Below, piece after piece: positions 24,671 through 34,262 of a DNA stretch of 46,569 nucleotides (its first letter is position 1; each line of letters starts with the position of its first letter). Under the pieces are notes generated by a model. It did not search any database and was not told the DNA's origin. It worked only from the letters and a program-made list of their open reading frames with translations. Source of the stretch: Candidatus Daviesbacteria bacterium (lineage in GTDB: Bacteria; Patescibacteriota; Microgenomatia; Daviesbacterales; UBA10151); the NCBI GenBank assembly GCA_016198275.1, contig JACQIX010000025.1, forward strand, positions 1-46,569, in the 5' to 3' direction. The translations under genes were made by a program, and so were the position numbers.

Positions 24671-27178
24671 GTGAAATACCTATCATTGCCTATAAAATTA
24701 ATAGAATTTTGGTATCCGGAAGGTTTAAGTTTCTTTGCCCGGACCTGGAAAAATTTAATGCTTTTTTTGGAAGAGGATTTGGCAGTAATGCTGATGTGGA
24801 GGCTACTTTTTACCCCTTTATTTCATGATGTCACCATAGTGGGTAGGATTTTAAGTTTTTTATTCCGGCTGATTAGGATTGTGATCGGACTGTTTGCTTT
24901 TTTGATTTTTACCATACTGCTTATTTTATTGGCAGGTTATTTTTTGAGTTTGCCTGTTTTGGCTGTTTTTGACAAACCTGGACTGGTAAGCAGGATTTTA
25001 TTTTTATTGGCGGTGGGGTTATTTCTGATGCATACCTTAACCCATCCGCGCAAAAAAGTTTGGCAGGTAAGCAAAGAGGATTTTTGGCTTTCATCAAAAA
25101 TACAAAAAATGGACCTTACCTTCAAAAAACTTTTGGAAAGCCCGGAAGTGATAGACCTTTTGTCTTATTTGGAAATTCAATTGAATGGTTTTCCAGGCTA
25201 TGAAATCAGTGATAAACAAAAAGCAGGTGAGGTAGCTTTTGAATTGGCCAAGAAAAGCGGTAGTCAATACATAGGGCCAAGGCATTTTTTTGTGGCAGTT
25301 TTAGCGGATATTCCCGGGATAGATAGCTTTCTGATTAGGATGGAATTGACCCCCCTGGATTTCGAGAAAGCGCTTAATTTTTTGGAGAAGAAAAATCAGA
25401 CCTGGAAAAGAGTTTGGATTTGGGATGATGATTTTACAGTCCGTCATCTAAAAGGAGTCAACAGAGGTTGGCTTGGCGTGCCAACTCCTGTTTTGGACCT
25501 GGTGGGATTTGATTTAACCAAAGAAGCTGCTACCAACAATTTTTTGGGATTGGTTAGGGAAAACCAGCAGGTAATCTCGGAAGTAGTTAATATTTTATCG
25601 CAAACAAGCGGCAGAAACGTGATTTTAGTGGGAGCTTCGGGATCTGGTAAAACTGCTTTGATCAAACATCTGGCAAAACAGATAGTTTTAGGTGATGCTC
25701 CGCAGGCTTTAGCCATCAAAAGATTAGTGCTTTTGGATTTAAGCAAACTTTTATCGGGGATACAAAATCAGGGTGATTTGGCTAATCGGGTAAAAACAAT
25801 TTTTGAAGAGGTTGAGTTTGCCCAAAATGTCATTTTGGTGATAGAAGAGATCCAGGATTTAGGATTGGGGGAAGTTGGAGCCAGCATGAATCTTTATTCT
25901 TTAATGCAGCCATACCTGGAGTCTGACACCTTTCAATTTATCGGCACAACTGAGCCGGAAAATTATAGTCATGTTTTAGAAAAAAATAAGGCTTTTGTGA
26001 GGATTTTTCGCAAAATAGAGTTTCCTCCGGCAACTGGTGATGATACTTTAAAAATTTTAGAGGACCGGGCAATAGAGGCGGAAAGAAAAAGCAAAGTTAA
26101 AGTAACTTTTGTGGCCATCAAGACTACGGTTGATTTGTCGCAAAAACTAGTCAGAGACAGGGTATTGCCGGACAGCGCTGTCAATATTTTTAATGAAGCC
26201 TTAACTCAACCAATTAACAAATGGGTCACTAAAGGATTAATCAGGAAAATTGTTTCTTCAAGAGTGAAAATTCCTTTGATGGAAGTTGGCACAGCAGACA
26301 AAATTAGGCTTTTAAATTTGGAATCGGAAATACACTCCAGATTTGTCAGCCAGGAGCAGGCTACTAAAGCCATTGCCAATACCCTAAGAAGATCAGCCAC
26401 TGATTTGCGTGAGGAAGACAGGCCAATTGGCTCGTTTTTATTTGTCGGTCCAACAGGTGTTGGTAAAACTGAGTTGGCTAAAGTTTTAGCAGAGGTTTAT
26501 TTTAAAAGTTTGGGGGCTTTTGTCCGTTTTGATATGTCCGAGTATCAAAACCAGGAGTCGGTGATTAGATTGATTGGAGGGGAGGGAATTGAAGGGGAAT
26601 TGACAGAAAGTATCAGGAACCGTCCTTATGCTCTGTTGCTTTTGGATGAATTTGAAAAAGCTAATCCTAAGATTCTGACATTATTTTTGCAGGTTTTAGA
26701 AGATGGCAGATTAACAGATTTTGAGGGCAAGTTGATTGATTTTACCCACACCATTATTATCGCCACCTCTAATGCCGGCTCTTTAAACATTGTTAAGAGT
26801 TTGGAACAGAGTAAAAGCTGGGAAAGCATTGATCGGGAGGTAAGTGAAGAGCTGCTGAAAACTTTTCGGCCTGAGCTGGTCAACAGATTTGATGATATAG
26901 TCATATTTAAACCTTTATCTTACCAGGATTTGACCAGGATTGTTAATTTAAAAATAACTGCCTTACAAAAACAATTAAAGATGAAAGGTTATTTGGTGGA
27001 ATTTACACCGGAGCTTCTGACTGTGCTTGCAAAAAGAGGTTACGACCCAATCTTGGGGGCAAGACCGCTTAGAAGATTACTGCAAGATACCTTGGAGGCT
27101 CAATTTTCCAAGCTAATTTTGGAAGAAAAATTGGTCAAAGGTTCCCCATTTAAAGCAGGGGTTGAACTTTTAGGGTAA
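24671..27178 (+). CDS. Membrane-anchored ClpC/ClpB-like double AAA+ ATPase
   Basis: N-terminal TM helices; Walker A GASGSGKT and GPTGVGKT; Walker B VIEE and LLLDE; C-terminal Clp D2-small RGYDPILGARPLRRLLQ; GTG start. Confidence 0.9.
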   Translation: MKYLSLPIKLIEFWYPEGLSFFARTWKNLMLFLEEDLAVMLMWRLLFTPLFHDVTIVGRILSFLFRLIRIVIGLFAFLIFTILLILLAGYFLSLPVLAVFDKPGLVSRILFLLAVGLFLMHTLTHPRKKVWQVSKEDFWLSSKIQKMDLTFKKLLESPEVIDLLSYLEIQLNGFPGYEISDKQKAGEVAFELAKKSGSQYIGPRHFFVAVLADIPGIDSFLIRMELTPLDFEKALNFLEKKNQTWKRVWIWDDDFTVRHLKGVNRGWLGVPTPVLDLVGFDLTKEAATNNFLGLVRENQQVISEVVNILSQTSGRNVILVGASGSGKTALIKHLAKQIVLGDAPQALAIKRLVLLDLSKLLSGIQNQGDLANRVKTIFEEVEFAQNVILVIEEIQDLGLGEVGASMNLYSLMQPYLESDTFQFIGTTEPENYSHVLEKNKAFVRIFRKIEFPPATGDDTLKILEDRAIEAERKSKVKVTFVAIKTTVDLSQKLVRDRVLPDSAVNIFNEALTQPINKWVTKGLIRKIVSSRVKIPLMEVGTADKIRLLNLESEIHSRFVSQEQATKAIANTLRRSATDLREEDRPIGSFLFVGPTGVGKTELAKVLAEVYFKSLGAFVRFDMSEYQNQESVIRLIGGEGIEGELTESIRNRPYALLLLDEFEKANPKILTLFLQVLEDGRLTDFEGKLIDFTHTIIIATSNAGSLNIVKSLEQSKSWESIDREVSEELLKTFRPELVNRFDDIVIFKPLSYQDLTRIVNLKITALQKQLKMKGYLVEFTPELLTVLAKRGYDPILGARPLRRLLQDTLEAQFSKLILEEKLVKGSPFKAGVELLG

Positions 27179-27187
27179 TGGGTATTT

Positions 27188-27550
27188 ATGAAGAAATGGA
27201 TTCTATTTTTTATCCTGGTTATACTGTTTCCTCCTTTAGTTTATGCATCGAATAATTTAGATGATGTAAACCAGAAAATTTGCGCTAGATTTGAAAGCGA
27301 TGTTTTAAGACTGGCTGCAATTGCAGATGAGGTTAGGGACAGAAAAGGAATTGTGGAAACCAGGGTGGCTTTTGGCGGAATTGATGATCAGATAAAATCA
27401 GCGGATTATTGGATAACATATACTGCTGAGGCAATAGCTTTTCAGAAAGCTCAAAAATTTTCTTCTAAACTTAAACTGCGGAATAGTCTGGAAACTTTAA
27501 AAGTAAAAATCCTAAAAGCAAAAATTGAAGTAGGAAAAGCAGTGGAATGA
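27188..27550 (+). CDS. Secreted hypothetical protein
   Basis: Signal peptide, helical 120 aa. Confidence 0.6.
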   Translation: MKKWILFFILVILFPPLVYASNNLDDVNQKICARFESDVLRLAAIADEVRDRKGIVETRVAFGGIDDQIKSADYWITYTAEAIAFQKAQKFSSKLKLRNSLETLKVKILKAKIEVGKAVE

Positions 27551-27810
27551 AAAAGATAGTTTTGCTGACAGCAGTTATTTCTATAAGTCTCATTGTATTA
27601 ACAATATTTCTGATGATACCCTTGGAGTGGAAAGCTAATCTAATCAGTCCTATGAGTCAGAAAACGAGTCAAAAAACTGGAGTTGATATAATCTCTACAC
27701 CTGCTCCTACCTCAAATACTGCGCAAACAATTAAATTTGATAAATCTACAAATTTGAAAGAAGAGCTGGAAAAAATTAATCCTCAAGTACTGGATTCTGA
27801 TTTTGAGTAA
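27547..27810 (+). CDS. Small membrane-anchored hypothetical protein
   Basis: 87 aa, one TM, 4-nt overlap with preceding gene. Confidence 0.5.
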   Translation: MKKIVLLTAVISISLIVLTIFLMIPLEWKANLISPMSQKTSQKTGVDIISTPAPTSNTAQTIKFDKSTNLKEELEKINPQVLDSDFE

Positions 27811-27853
27811 TTGACAGGACATGTAAAATTGTTCCATTGTAACAATAGTAACA

Positions 27854-29878
27854 ATGAATAATCTTGTCATAGTGGAAAGCCCCACCAAGGCCAGGACTTT
27901 ACAAAAATATTTAGGTAGTAATTATCAAATAGAGGCCTCCATGGGTCATGTTAGAGATTTGCCAAAGTCTGAATTGGGGATAGATTTAGAACATAATTTT
28001 GAGCCAAAGTATATTATCCCAAAAGATAAGAAAAAAAGAGTTAATGAGTTAAAAAAAGAAGCTGAAAAGGCCCAAATTTTATATCTGGCTACCGATCCTG
28101 ATAGAGAAGGGGAAGCCATTGCCTGGCACATAAAAGAGTTATTAGTGGGTAGTTCAGATACTAACTTAACACTCATTAAAAGGGTAGTATTTCATGAGAT
28201 TACAGAAGATGCTCTCAAAGAGGCTTTTGAGCGCCCCCGGGAGATAAACCTTCAACTCGTTGATGCCCAGCAAGCCAGAAGGGTTTTAGACAGGCTGGTA
28301 GGGTATAAATTATCTCCTTTGCTTTGGGTTAAAGTCAAAAGAGGGTCTTCTGCAGGTAGAGTCCAATCTGTGGCTTTAAGACTGATTGTAGAAAGAGAAA
28401 GGGAAGTTAAAGCCTTTAAAGCAGAAGAGTATTGGGTAATAGAAGCAGAGTTATCCGCCGCGGGTTCTGTCCGCTCGCTGCCACCCGCGGATACCTTTAT
28501 TACTACGCTAATAGAGCAAAATGGCAAAAAATTGGAAATCAAAAACAAACAGGAAGCTGATGGGCATGTTAAAAATTTGCAAAAAGCAAATTATGTTATT
28601 TCCAAAATTACCCAAAAAAAAGTTCACCGTTTCCCTTACCCGCCTTTTACTACTTCCACCCTGCAACAAATCTCTGTTAATAAACTGGGCATGTCAGCTA
28701 AAAAAACCATGATGACAGCTCAGGCTTTGTATGAACAAGGTTTGATTACTTACATGAGAACAGATTCTGTCAATTTGTCTGCTGAGGCAATACAAGCTGT
28801 TAGGTCATACATCGAAAATTCGATAGGCAAATCTTATCTGCCTATCAAGGGGAGAGTCTTTAAATCCAAATCTAAAAATATCCAGGAAGCTCATGAAGCC
28901 ATCCGCCCCACAAATATACAAACGCAAGCTCAAGTTCTTCGGGATAAAGGAGGTTTCAACAGGGATCATCTTAGGCTGTATGAGCTAATTTGGAAAAGGT
29001 TTGTATCATGCCAGATGAGCGAGGCAATTTTGGATCAGACAACTGTTGACGTAGCGGCATCCACCCCCGGGATGGCAGGGTATTTGCTTAGGGCAACCGG
29101 GTCGGTAATTCGGTTTGAAGGATGGCTTAAGCTTTATGAGAAAGAAGCGGAAAACGATGATATGGAGAAAAAACAAATGTTGCCTTCGCTCAAAGAAAAT
29201 CAAATCCTTGATTTAATCCAACTTCTTCCTTCGCAGCACTTTACCCAGCCTCCTCCCAGGTATAATGAAGCTTCTTTAATTAAAAAATTGGAAGAGTTGG
29301 GGATTGGTAGGCCCTCAACCTATGCTCCCATATTATCAACCATAATGGAAAGATTTTATGTGGAGAGGATGGAGCAAAAATTTATTCCCACCAGTTTAGG
29401 TTTTGCGGTGAATGATTTTTTGGTTAAATATTTTCCGGATATTATTGATTACACTTTTACAGCTCAAATGGAAGATAACCTGGATGAAATTGCCAGAGGA
29501 GAAAGGCAGTGGAAACCAACGATCCAAGCTTTTTATCAGCCTTTTGAAGAAAAATTGGAAGAGACTACCAAAGTGGCTGAAAAAGTGAAAATGGAAGTGG
29601 AACTGGCCGGGAAAAAGTGTCCTGAATGCGGTAAAGATTTAATTGTCAGAATTGGCAAGTTTGGAAAATTTTTGGCCTGTTCAGGTTTTCCGGATTGTAA
29701 ACATACGGAAAGCCTCGAGGAAAAAGTCAATGCTAAATGTCCTTTGGACTCCGGGGAAGTGGTAATGAGAAAAACCAGGAAAGGAAAAACCTTTTACGGT
29801 TGTAAAAATTGGCCGGTTTGTAAATTTGCTTCCTGGACAAAGCCAAAAAATAATCTTGGGGTTAAAACCCCACATTAA
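27854..29878 (+). CDS. topA: DNA topoisomerase I
   Basis: VESPTKARTLQKYLG, ATDPDREGEAIAWH, LITYMRTDSVNLS, GIGRPSTYAPIL, C-terminal Cys zinc ribbons. Confidence 0.97.
   Translation: MNNLVIVESPTKARTLQKYLGSNYQIEASMGHVRDLPKSELGIDLEHNFEPKYIIPKDKKKRVNELKKEAEKAQILYLATDPDREGEAIAWHIKELLVGSSDTNLTLIKRVVFHEITEDALKEAFERPREINLQLVDAQQARRVLDRLVGYKLSPLLWVKVKRGSSAGRVQSVALRLIVEREREVKAFKAEEYWVIEAELSAAGSVRSLPPADTFITTLIEQNGKKLEIKNKQEADGHVKNLQKANYVISKITQKKVHRFPYPPFTTSTLQQISVNKLGMSAKKTMMTAQALYEQGLITYMRTDSVNLSAEAIQAVRSYIENSIGKSYLPIKGRVFKSKSKNIQEAHEAIRPTNIQTQAQVLRDKGGFNRDHLRLYELIWKRFVSCQMSEAILDQTTVDVAASTPGMAGYLLRATGSVIRFEGWLKLYEKEAENDDMEKKQMLPSLKENQILDLIQLLPSQHFTQPPPRYNEASLIKKLEELGIGRPSTYAPILSTIMERFYVERMEQKFIPTSLGFAVNDFLVKYFPDIIDYTFTAQMEDNLDEIARGERQWKPTIQAFYQPFEEKLEETTKVAEKVKMEVELAGKKCPECGKDLIVRIGKFGKFLACSGFPDCKHTESLEEKVNAKCPLDSGEVVMRKTRKGKTFYGCKNWPVCKFASWTKPKNNLGVKTPH
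28452..28494. repeat. GC-rich inverted repeat inside topA
   Basis: tatccgc(cgc)gggt ... acccgcggata. Confidence 0.75.
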
Positions 29879-29903
29879 TATTATACCACATTTAAAAAAA
29901 GAC

Positions 29904-29932
29904 TTGTATTTTTTTGTACTCACATTCATAAT
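29904..29932 (+). promoter_or_regulatory. Promoter TTGTAT-N17-CATAAT, 6 nt from pyrG ATG
   Basis: Read directly. Confidence 0.6.
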
Positions 29933-29938
29933 GACTGC

Positions 29939-31588
29939 ATGAAATACATATTCGTTTCCGGTGGTGTAATTTCGGGAATTGGCAAAGGCACCACAGCTGC
30001 CTCAATTGCATTCCTACTAAAATCCGCAGGTTACAAAATTGCTCCAATTAAATTTGAAAATTATCTAAATTTAGATGCCGGCACCATCAACCCGATTGAA
30101 CATGGTGACCCGTTTCTTTGTGAAGATGGGACAGAGGCTGACATGGATATTGGCACTTATGAAAAGTTTTTGAATGAGGATATGGGTAAAGATAACTTTG
30201 TCACCATGGGTAGTATTTACCAGGCAGTGATTGACCGTGAGAGAAGATTTGAATATCACGGTGAAGATGTAGAAGCTATACCGCATATCACTAATGAAAT
30301 AACTGACAGGATTAATCATGTAGGTAGAGCTAAAAAAGCTGACATAGTGATTGTGGAACTTGGCGGAACAGCCGGCGAGTATCAGAATGTTTTTTATTAT
30401 GAAGCTTCCCGTATTATGACTTTAAAAAATCCCGGGGATGTTTTGCATATTCATGTATCGTATGTGCCAACCCCTGCACATCTGGGTGAACCAAAAACCA
30501 AACCCACCCAGCTGTCTGTCCGGACCTTAAATTCCTTGGGGATTCAACCGGATTTTGTGATTACCAGATCAGAAAAATATTTAGACCAAAGGAGAAGGGA
30601 AAGGTTTGCCCTTTTTTGCAACATGAAATCAGAGGATATTATCTCTAATCCTGATTTGGAATCTGTTTATGAAATCCCCATGGTTTTACACAAACAAGGT
30701 TTGGAGGAAAAAATATTACAAAAGTTGGGACTAAGCATCAGAAAACCAAATCTAAAAGCCTGGGAAAATCTAATAGAAAAAATTAAGAGCAAAAAAGATC
30801 ATTGGGTGGAGATTGCCATTATTGGTAAATATTTCGGCACAGGAGATTACCAATTAAAGGATTCATATGCAGCTTTGCTTGATGCTATAGATCATGCTTG
30901 CTATCAAATCGAGATTGGGGTAAAAACCAGATGGATAGATGCGGAAAAGGTAGAAAAAGAAGGGGTAGAAATTATTGGTAACCCGGATGGGTTGATTGTG
31001 CCGATAGGCTGGGGCGAGCGGGGAGCAGAAGGGATGGTTGCAGCTGCCTCATATGCTAGGGTGAATAAAATTCCTTATTTAGGTTTGTGTTATGGAATGC
31101 AACTTGGAGTGGTAGCTTTTGCCCGGGATATCTTGGGGTGGAAAGATGCTCATACCACTGAGGATAACCCTAAGACTACTCACCCTGTTATTCATTTGAT
31201 GCCCAAACAAGAAGAGTTTATGAAAAAAAGAGCTTATGGTGGAACCATGAGGTTAGGGTCTTGGGAGGCCATGGTTAAAAAAGGCACTAGGGCTTATGAA
31301 ATTTACCAAAAATACGGTGGGTTGAAAAATGAGACTGGCTTAACTGCCGAAAGGCACAGGCACAGGTATGAGTTTAATAATGAATATTTGAAAGATTTTG
31401 AAAAGGCAGGGTTGATAATTTCTGCCAAATCCATGGAGGAGGATTTGGTGGAAATAGTAGAATTACCAAAAAAAACACACCCATTTTACCTGGGCACCCA
31501 GGGCCACCCGGAATATAAATCAAGACCTCTGTCTCCGCATCCGATTTTCTTAGCATTTATAGAATCGGTATCTAATTCCAGACAATGA
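29939..31588 (+). CDS. pyrG: CTP synthase
   Basis: MKYIFVSGGVISGIGKGTTAASI; GLCYGMQLGVV; GTMRLG. Confidence 0.97.
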   Translation: MKYIFVSGGVISGIGKGTTAASIAFLLKSAGYKIAPIKFENYLNLDAGTINPIEHGDPFLCEDGTEADMDIGTYEKFLNEDMGKDNFVTMGSIYQAVIDRERRFEYHGEDVEAIPHITNEITDRINHVGRAKKADIVIVELGGTAGEYQNVFYYEASRIMTLKNPGDVLHIHVSYVPTPAHLGEPKTKPTQLSVRTLNSLGIQPDFVITRSEKYLDQRRRERFALFCNMKSEDIISNPDLESVYEIPMVLHKQGLEEKILQKLGLSIRKPNLKAWENLIEKIKSKKDHWVEIAIIGKYFGTGDYQLKDSYAALLDAIDHACYQIEIGVKTRWIDAEKVEKEGVEIIGNPDGLIVPIGWGERGAEGMVAAASYARVNKIPYLGLCYGMQLGVVAFARDILGWKDAHTTEDNPKTTHPVIHLMPKQEEFMKKRAYGGTMRLGSWEAMVKKGTRAYEIYQKYGGLKNETGLTAERHRHRYEFNNEYLKDFEKAGLIISAKSMEEDLVEIVELPKKTHPFYLGTQGHPEYKSRPLSPHPIFLAFIESVSNSRQ

Positions 31589-32220
31589 AAGCTTCATTAA
31601 TTGCTATTGAGGGGATTGACGGGTCCGGGAAAACTACTCAAGTTAATCTAGTTGCTCAATATCTGACAAGGCAAAATATTCCCCATCAGGTTATAAATTT
31701 TCCCAGGTATGGCGAAAATATTTATGCCGGGTTAATAACCAGGTATTTGGCAGGAAAGTTTGGATCAAATGTTAATCCATATTTAATAGCTTTGGCTTAT
31801 GCAGGTGACAGATTTTTAGCAAAACCTTTGATTGAAAGCTGGTTGCAAGAGGGGAAAGTGGTTCTGGCCAACAGATATGTCTCATCCAGTAAAGCCCATC
31901 TGGGAGCGAATTTGCCTGAGGATAAAAAAGAAGAATTTTTAAGCTGGCTGGAAAAGTTAGAATATCAAACCAACCAGATGCCTAAACCTGGTTTAACCAT
32001 CCTTTTAAAAGTTGATCCGGCAGTTGGACAAAGTAATGTTTTAAAAGATCATCCGGTTGATATTCATGAAAAAAATGAAGAACACGGGCAAATCTCTGCC
32101 CAAATTTATGATGAGCTGGCTCAGTTGGAAGGCTGGAAAGTTGTAGATTGTATGGAAAATGGCAAAATGAGGAAACAAGAGGAGATCAGTAAAATGGTTA
32201 TTGAAATATTTAGAATATGA
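31585..32220 (+). CDS. tmk: Thymidylate kinase
   Basis: IAIEGIDGSGKTTQVNL, NRYVSSSKAHLGA; next to nucleotide genes. Confidence 0.9.
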   Translation: MKASLIAIEGIDGSGKTTQVNLVAQYLTRQNIPHQVINFPRYGENIYAGLITRYLAGKFGSNVNPYLIALAYAGDRFLAKPLIESWLQEGKVVLANRYVSSSKAHLGANLPEDKKEEFLSWLEKLEYQTNQMPKPGLTILLKVDPAVGQSNVLKDHPVDIHEKNEEHGQISAQIYDELAQLEGWKVVDCMENGKMRKQEEISKMVIEIFRI

Positions 32221-33527
32221 TTGTGGCAAAATTTGGCGGCACATCCGTTAGCAGCAAAAGAAGTATCTTTGCCATCTGCCAAATTATCAAGAGCATACAA
32301 GATAAGGAACCTATTGTGGTGGTTTCTGCTTTAAGTGGGGTGACAGATTTGCTTTTAAATTTACCAACTTTGTCTGAGACTGGAGCAGTTAAACAATTAG
32401 AAATCTTGGGAAAAATACATCATGATTTAATAGATGATGTTTTTGCTATGGGTAAAGATATCAAACATTTTATCAATCAGCAATGTAAGGAAATTGCCAA
32501 GTTCAAATTCAGCCCTGATAAAAAAAATTTGGATAAACTTGCCTCTTTTGGTGAGACAATGTCTGCTTATATTGTTACCAAAGCCTTGGAGCAAAAAGGC
32601 ATTCCGGCAGTCTCAGTTCTGGCAACAGAGTTAATTGTTACAAATGATAATTTTGGCAGTGCTGATTTTATTTTAGGACCAACCCAAAGAAGAGTTAATA
32701 AAGCATTAAGTCCATTAATCAACAATGGAACTACGCCTGTTGTCACAGGTTTTATAGGGGCAACCAGTAAAAATCAAGTTACTACTTTGGGCAGGGGCGG
32801 ATCTGATTATACTGCCTCCATTATTGGTTTTTGTTTAAAAGCGCAAGAAATTCAAATTTGGACAGATGTGGACGGAATTTTTTCAGCTGACCCCAGGCTG
32901 GTAAAATCAGCCCGTCCTTTAGAGGAAGTTTCATTTAGAGAAGCTGCAGAGTTAGCCACTTTTGGGGCCAAAGTTTTACACCCCAGAACAATTCACCCAG
33001 CTATCAAGATGGGGATTCCTGTCAGGGTTTTAAATACTTTTAACCCCAGCGGTCAAGGCACCAAAATTTCCAAAAATAATACTGGAAGTAAAAAAATTAA
33101 AGCCATATCTTTTAAGAAAAAAATCACCTTGGTTAATATTTATTCAACTGAGATGTTTTTACAGAAAGGTTTTTTGGCAAAGATTTTTAATATTTTTGCC
33201 AAAAATAATATTTCAGTTGATTTAGTCTCTGTTTCAGAAGTATCTGTGTCTGTAACTTTAGATAATACAGAAAACTTAACGAAGGCTCTAGCTGAGCTTT
33301 CTCAATTTACAAATGTTACGGTATCTGCTGAAGGCATGGTTTCCTTAATTGGCGAAGGGATAACAGACTCTACCAGTAATATAAAAAATATTTTTTATTG
33401 TCTGGATAAAGCAAAAATTTTGGCTAAAATGGTGTCTTTGGGAGCAACCAATATTAATATCAGTATTGTTTTAAAATCAGACCAGGTTGAGAAAGCAGTT
33501 AAGGTTTTACATAAAATGATACAATAG
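32217..33527 (+). CDS. lysC: Aspartate kinase
   Basis: VAKFGGTSVSS, TLGRGGSDYTA, WTDVDGIFSADPR, ACT domains. Confidence 0.95.
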   Translation: MIVAKFGGTSVSSKRSIFAICQIIKSIQDKEPIVVVSALSGVTDLLLNLPTLSETGAVKQLEILGKIHHDLIDDVFAMGKDIKHFINQQCKEIAKFKFSPDKKNLDKLASFGETMSAYIVTKALEQKGIPAVSVLATELIVTNDNFGSADFILGPTQRRVNKALSPLINNGTTPVVTGFIGATSKNQVTTLGRGGSDYTASIIGFCLKAQEIQIWTDVDGIFSADPRLVKSARPLEEVSFREAAELATFGAKVLHPRTIHPAIKMGIPVRVLNTFNPSGQGTKISKNNTGSKKIKAISFKKKITLVNIYSTEMFLQKGFLAKIFNIFAKNNISVDLVSVSEVSVSVTLDNTENLTKALAELSQFTNVTVSAEGMVSLIGEGITDSTSNIKNIFYCLDKAKILAKMVSLGATNINISIVLKSDQVEKAVKVLHKMIQ

Positions 33528-33531
33528 CACC

Positions 33532-34254
33532 ATGAAAATTGCTCTGGTTGGTTTTGGCAATATGGGGCAAGAAATCGAAAAACTGATCAATGAGTCAGGC
33601 GAACATCAGATTGTTTCAAAAAGTCTGACAGGAATTGACCGGCAATGGGATCTGGAAGGTATCAAAAAAGCTGATGTAGTAATAGACTTTACCCATCCTA
33701 GTGTAATTTTGGAAAATATAAAAAAAGTGGCAGGAATAGGAAAAAATATGGTAGTAGGTACAACTGGCTGGTATGACAGGCTTGATGAGGTTAAGCAAAT
33801 TGTTAAAAAAAATAGAATAGGTTTAATTTATGCCCATAATTTTTCAGTAGGTGCTAATATTTTCTTTAAGATAGTGGAAAATGCCTCTGGGTTATTTGCT
33901 AAATTCGGTAAATATGATGTTTATGGTTTGGAAGTTCATCATAGCGGCAAAAAAGATAGTCCTTCTGGCACTGCCATAAAAATTGCCCAACAGATTTTGC
34001 AAAACTTCCCTGCCAAAAGCAAAATCCAGCCTGAAAAATTGGATAGACAAATTAAAACTAATGAATTACACTTTGCTTCAGTTAGAGGAGGTAGGAATCC
34101 AGGGTTTCATCAGGTGGTTTTTGATAGCATAGCTGACTCTGTGACTTTAACTCATCAAGCTCATAACAGGTCTGGTTTTGCCCAAGGAGCTATCTTGGCA
34201 GCTGAGTTTATTAAAAAAAAGAAAGGTTTTTATAATTTTGATCAAGTTTTCTAA
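33532..34254 (+). CDS. dapB: 4-hydroxy-tetrahydrodipicolinate reductase
   Basis: ALVGFGNMGQEI, VVGTTGWY, HNFSVGANIFFKI, EVHHSGKKDSPSGTA. Confidence 0.95.
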   Translation: MKIALVGFGNMGQEIEKLINESGEHQIVSKSLTGIDRQWDLEGIKKADVVIDFTHPSVILENIKKVAGIGKNMVVGTTGWYDRLDEVKQIVKKNRIGLIYAHNFSVGANIFFKIVENASGLFAKFGKYDVYGLEVHHSGKKDSPSGTAIKIAQQILQNFPAKSKIQPEKLDRQIKTNELHFASVRGGRNPGFHQVVFDSIADSVTLTHQAHNRSGFAQGAILAAEFIKKKKGFYNFDQVF

Positions 34255-34262
34255 GGAGCAAA

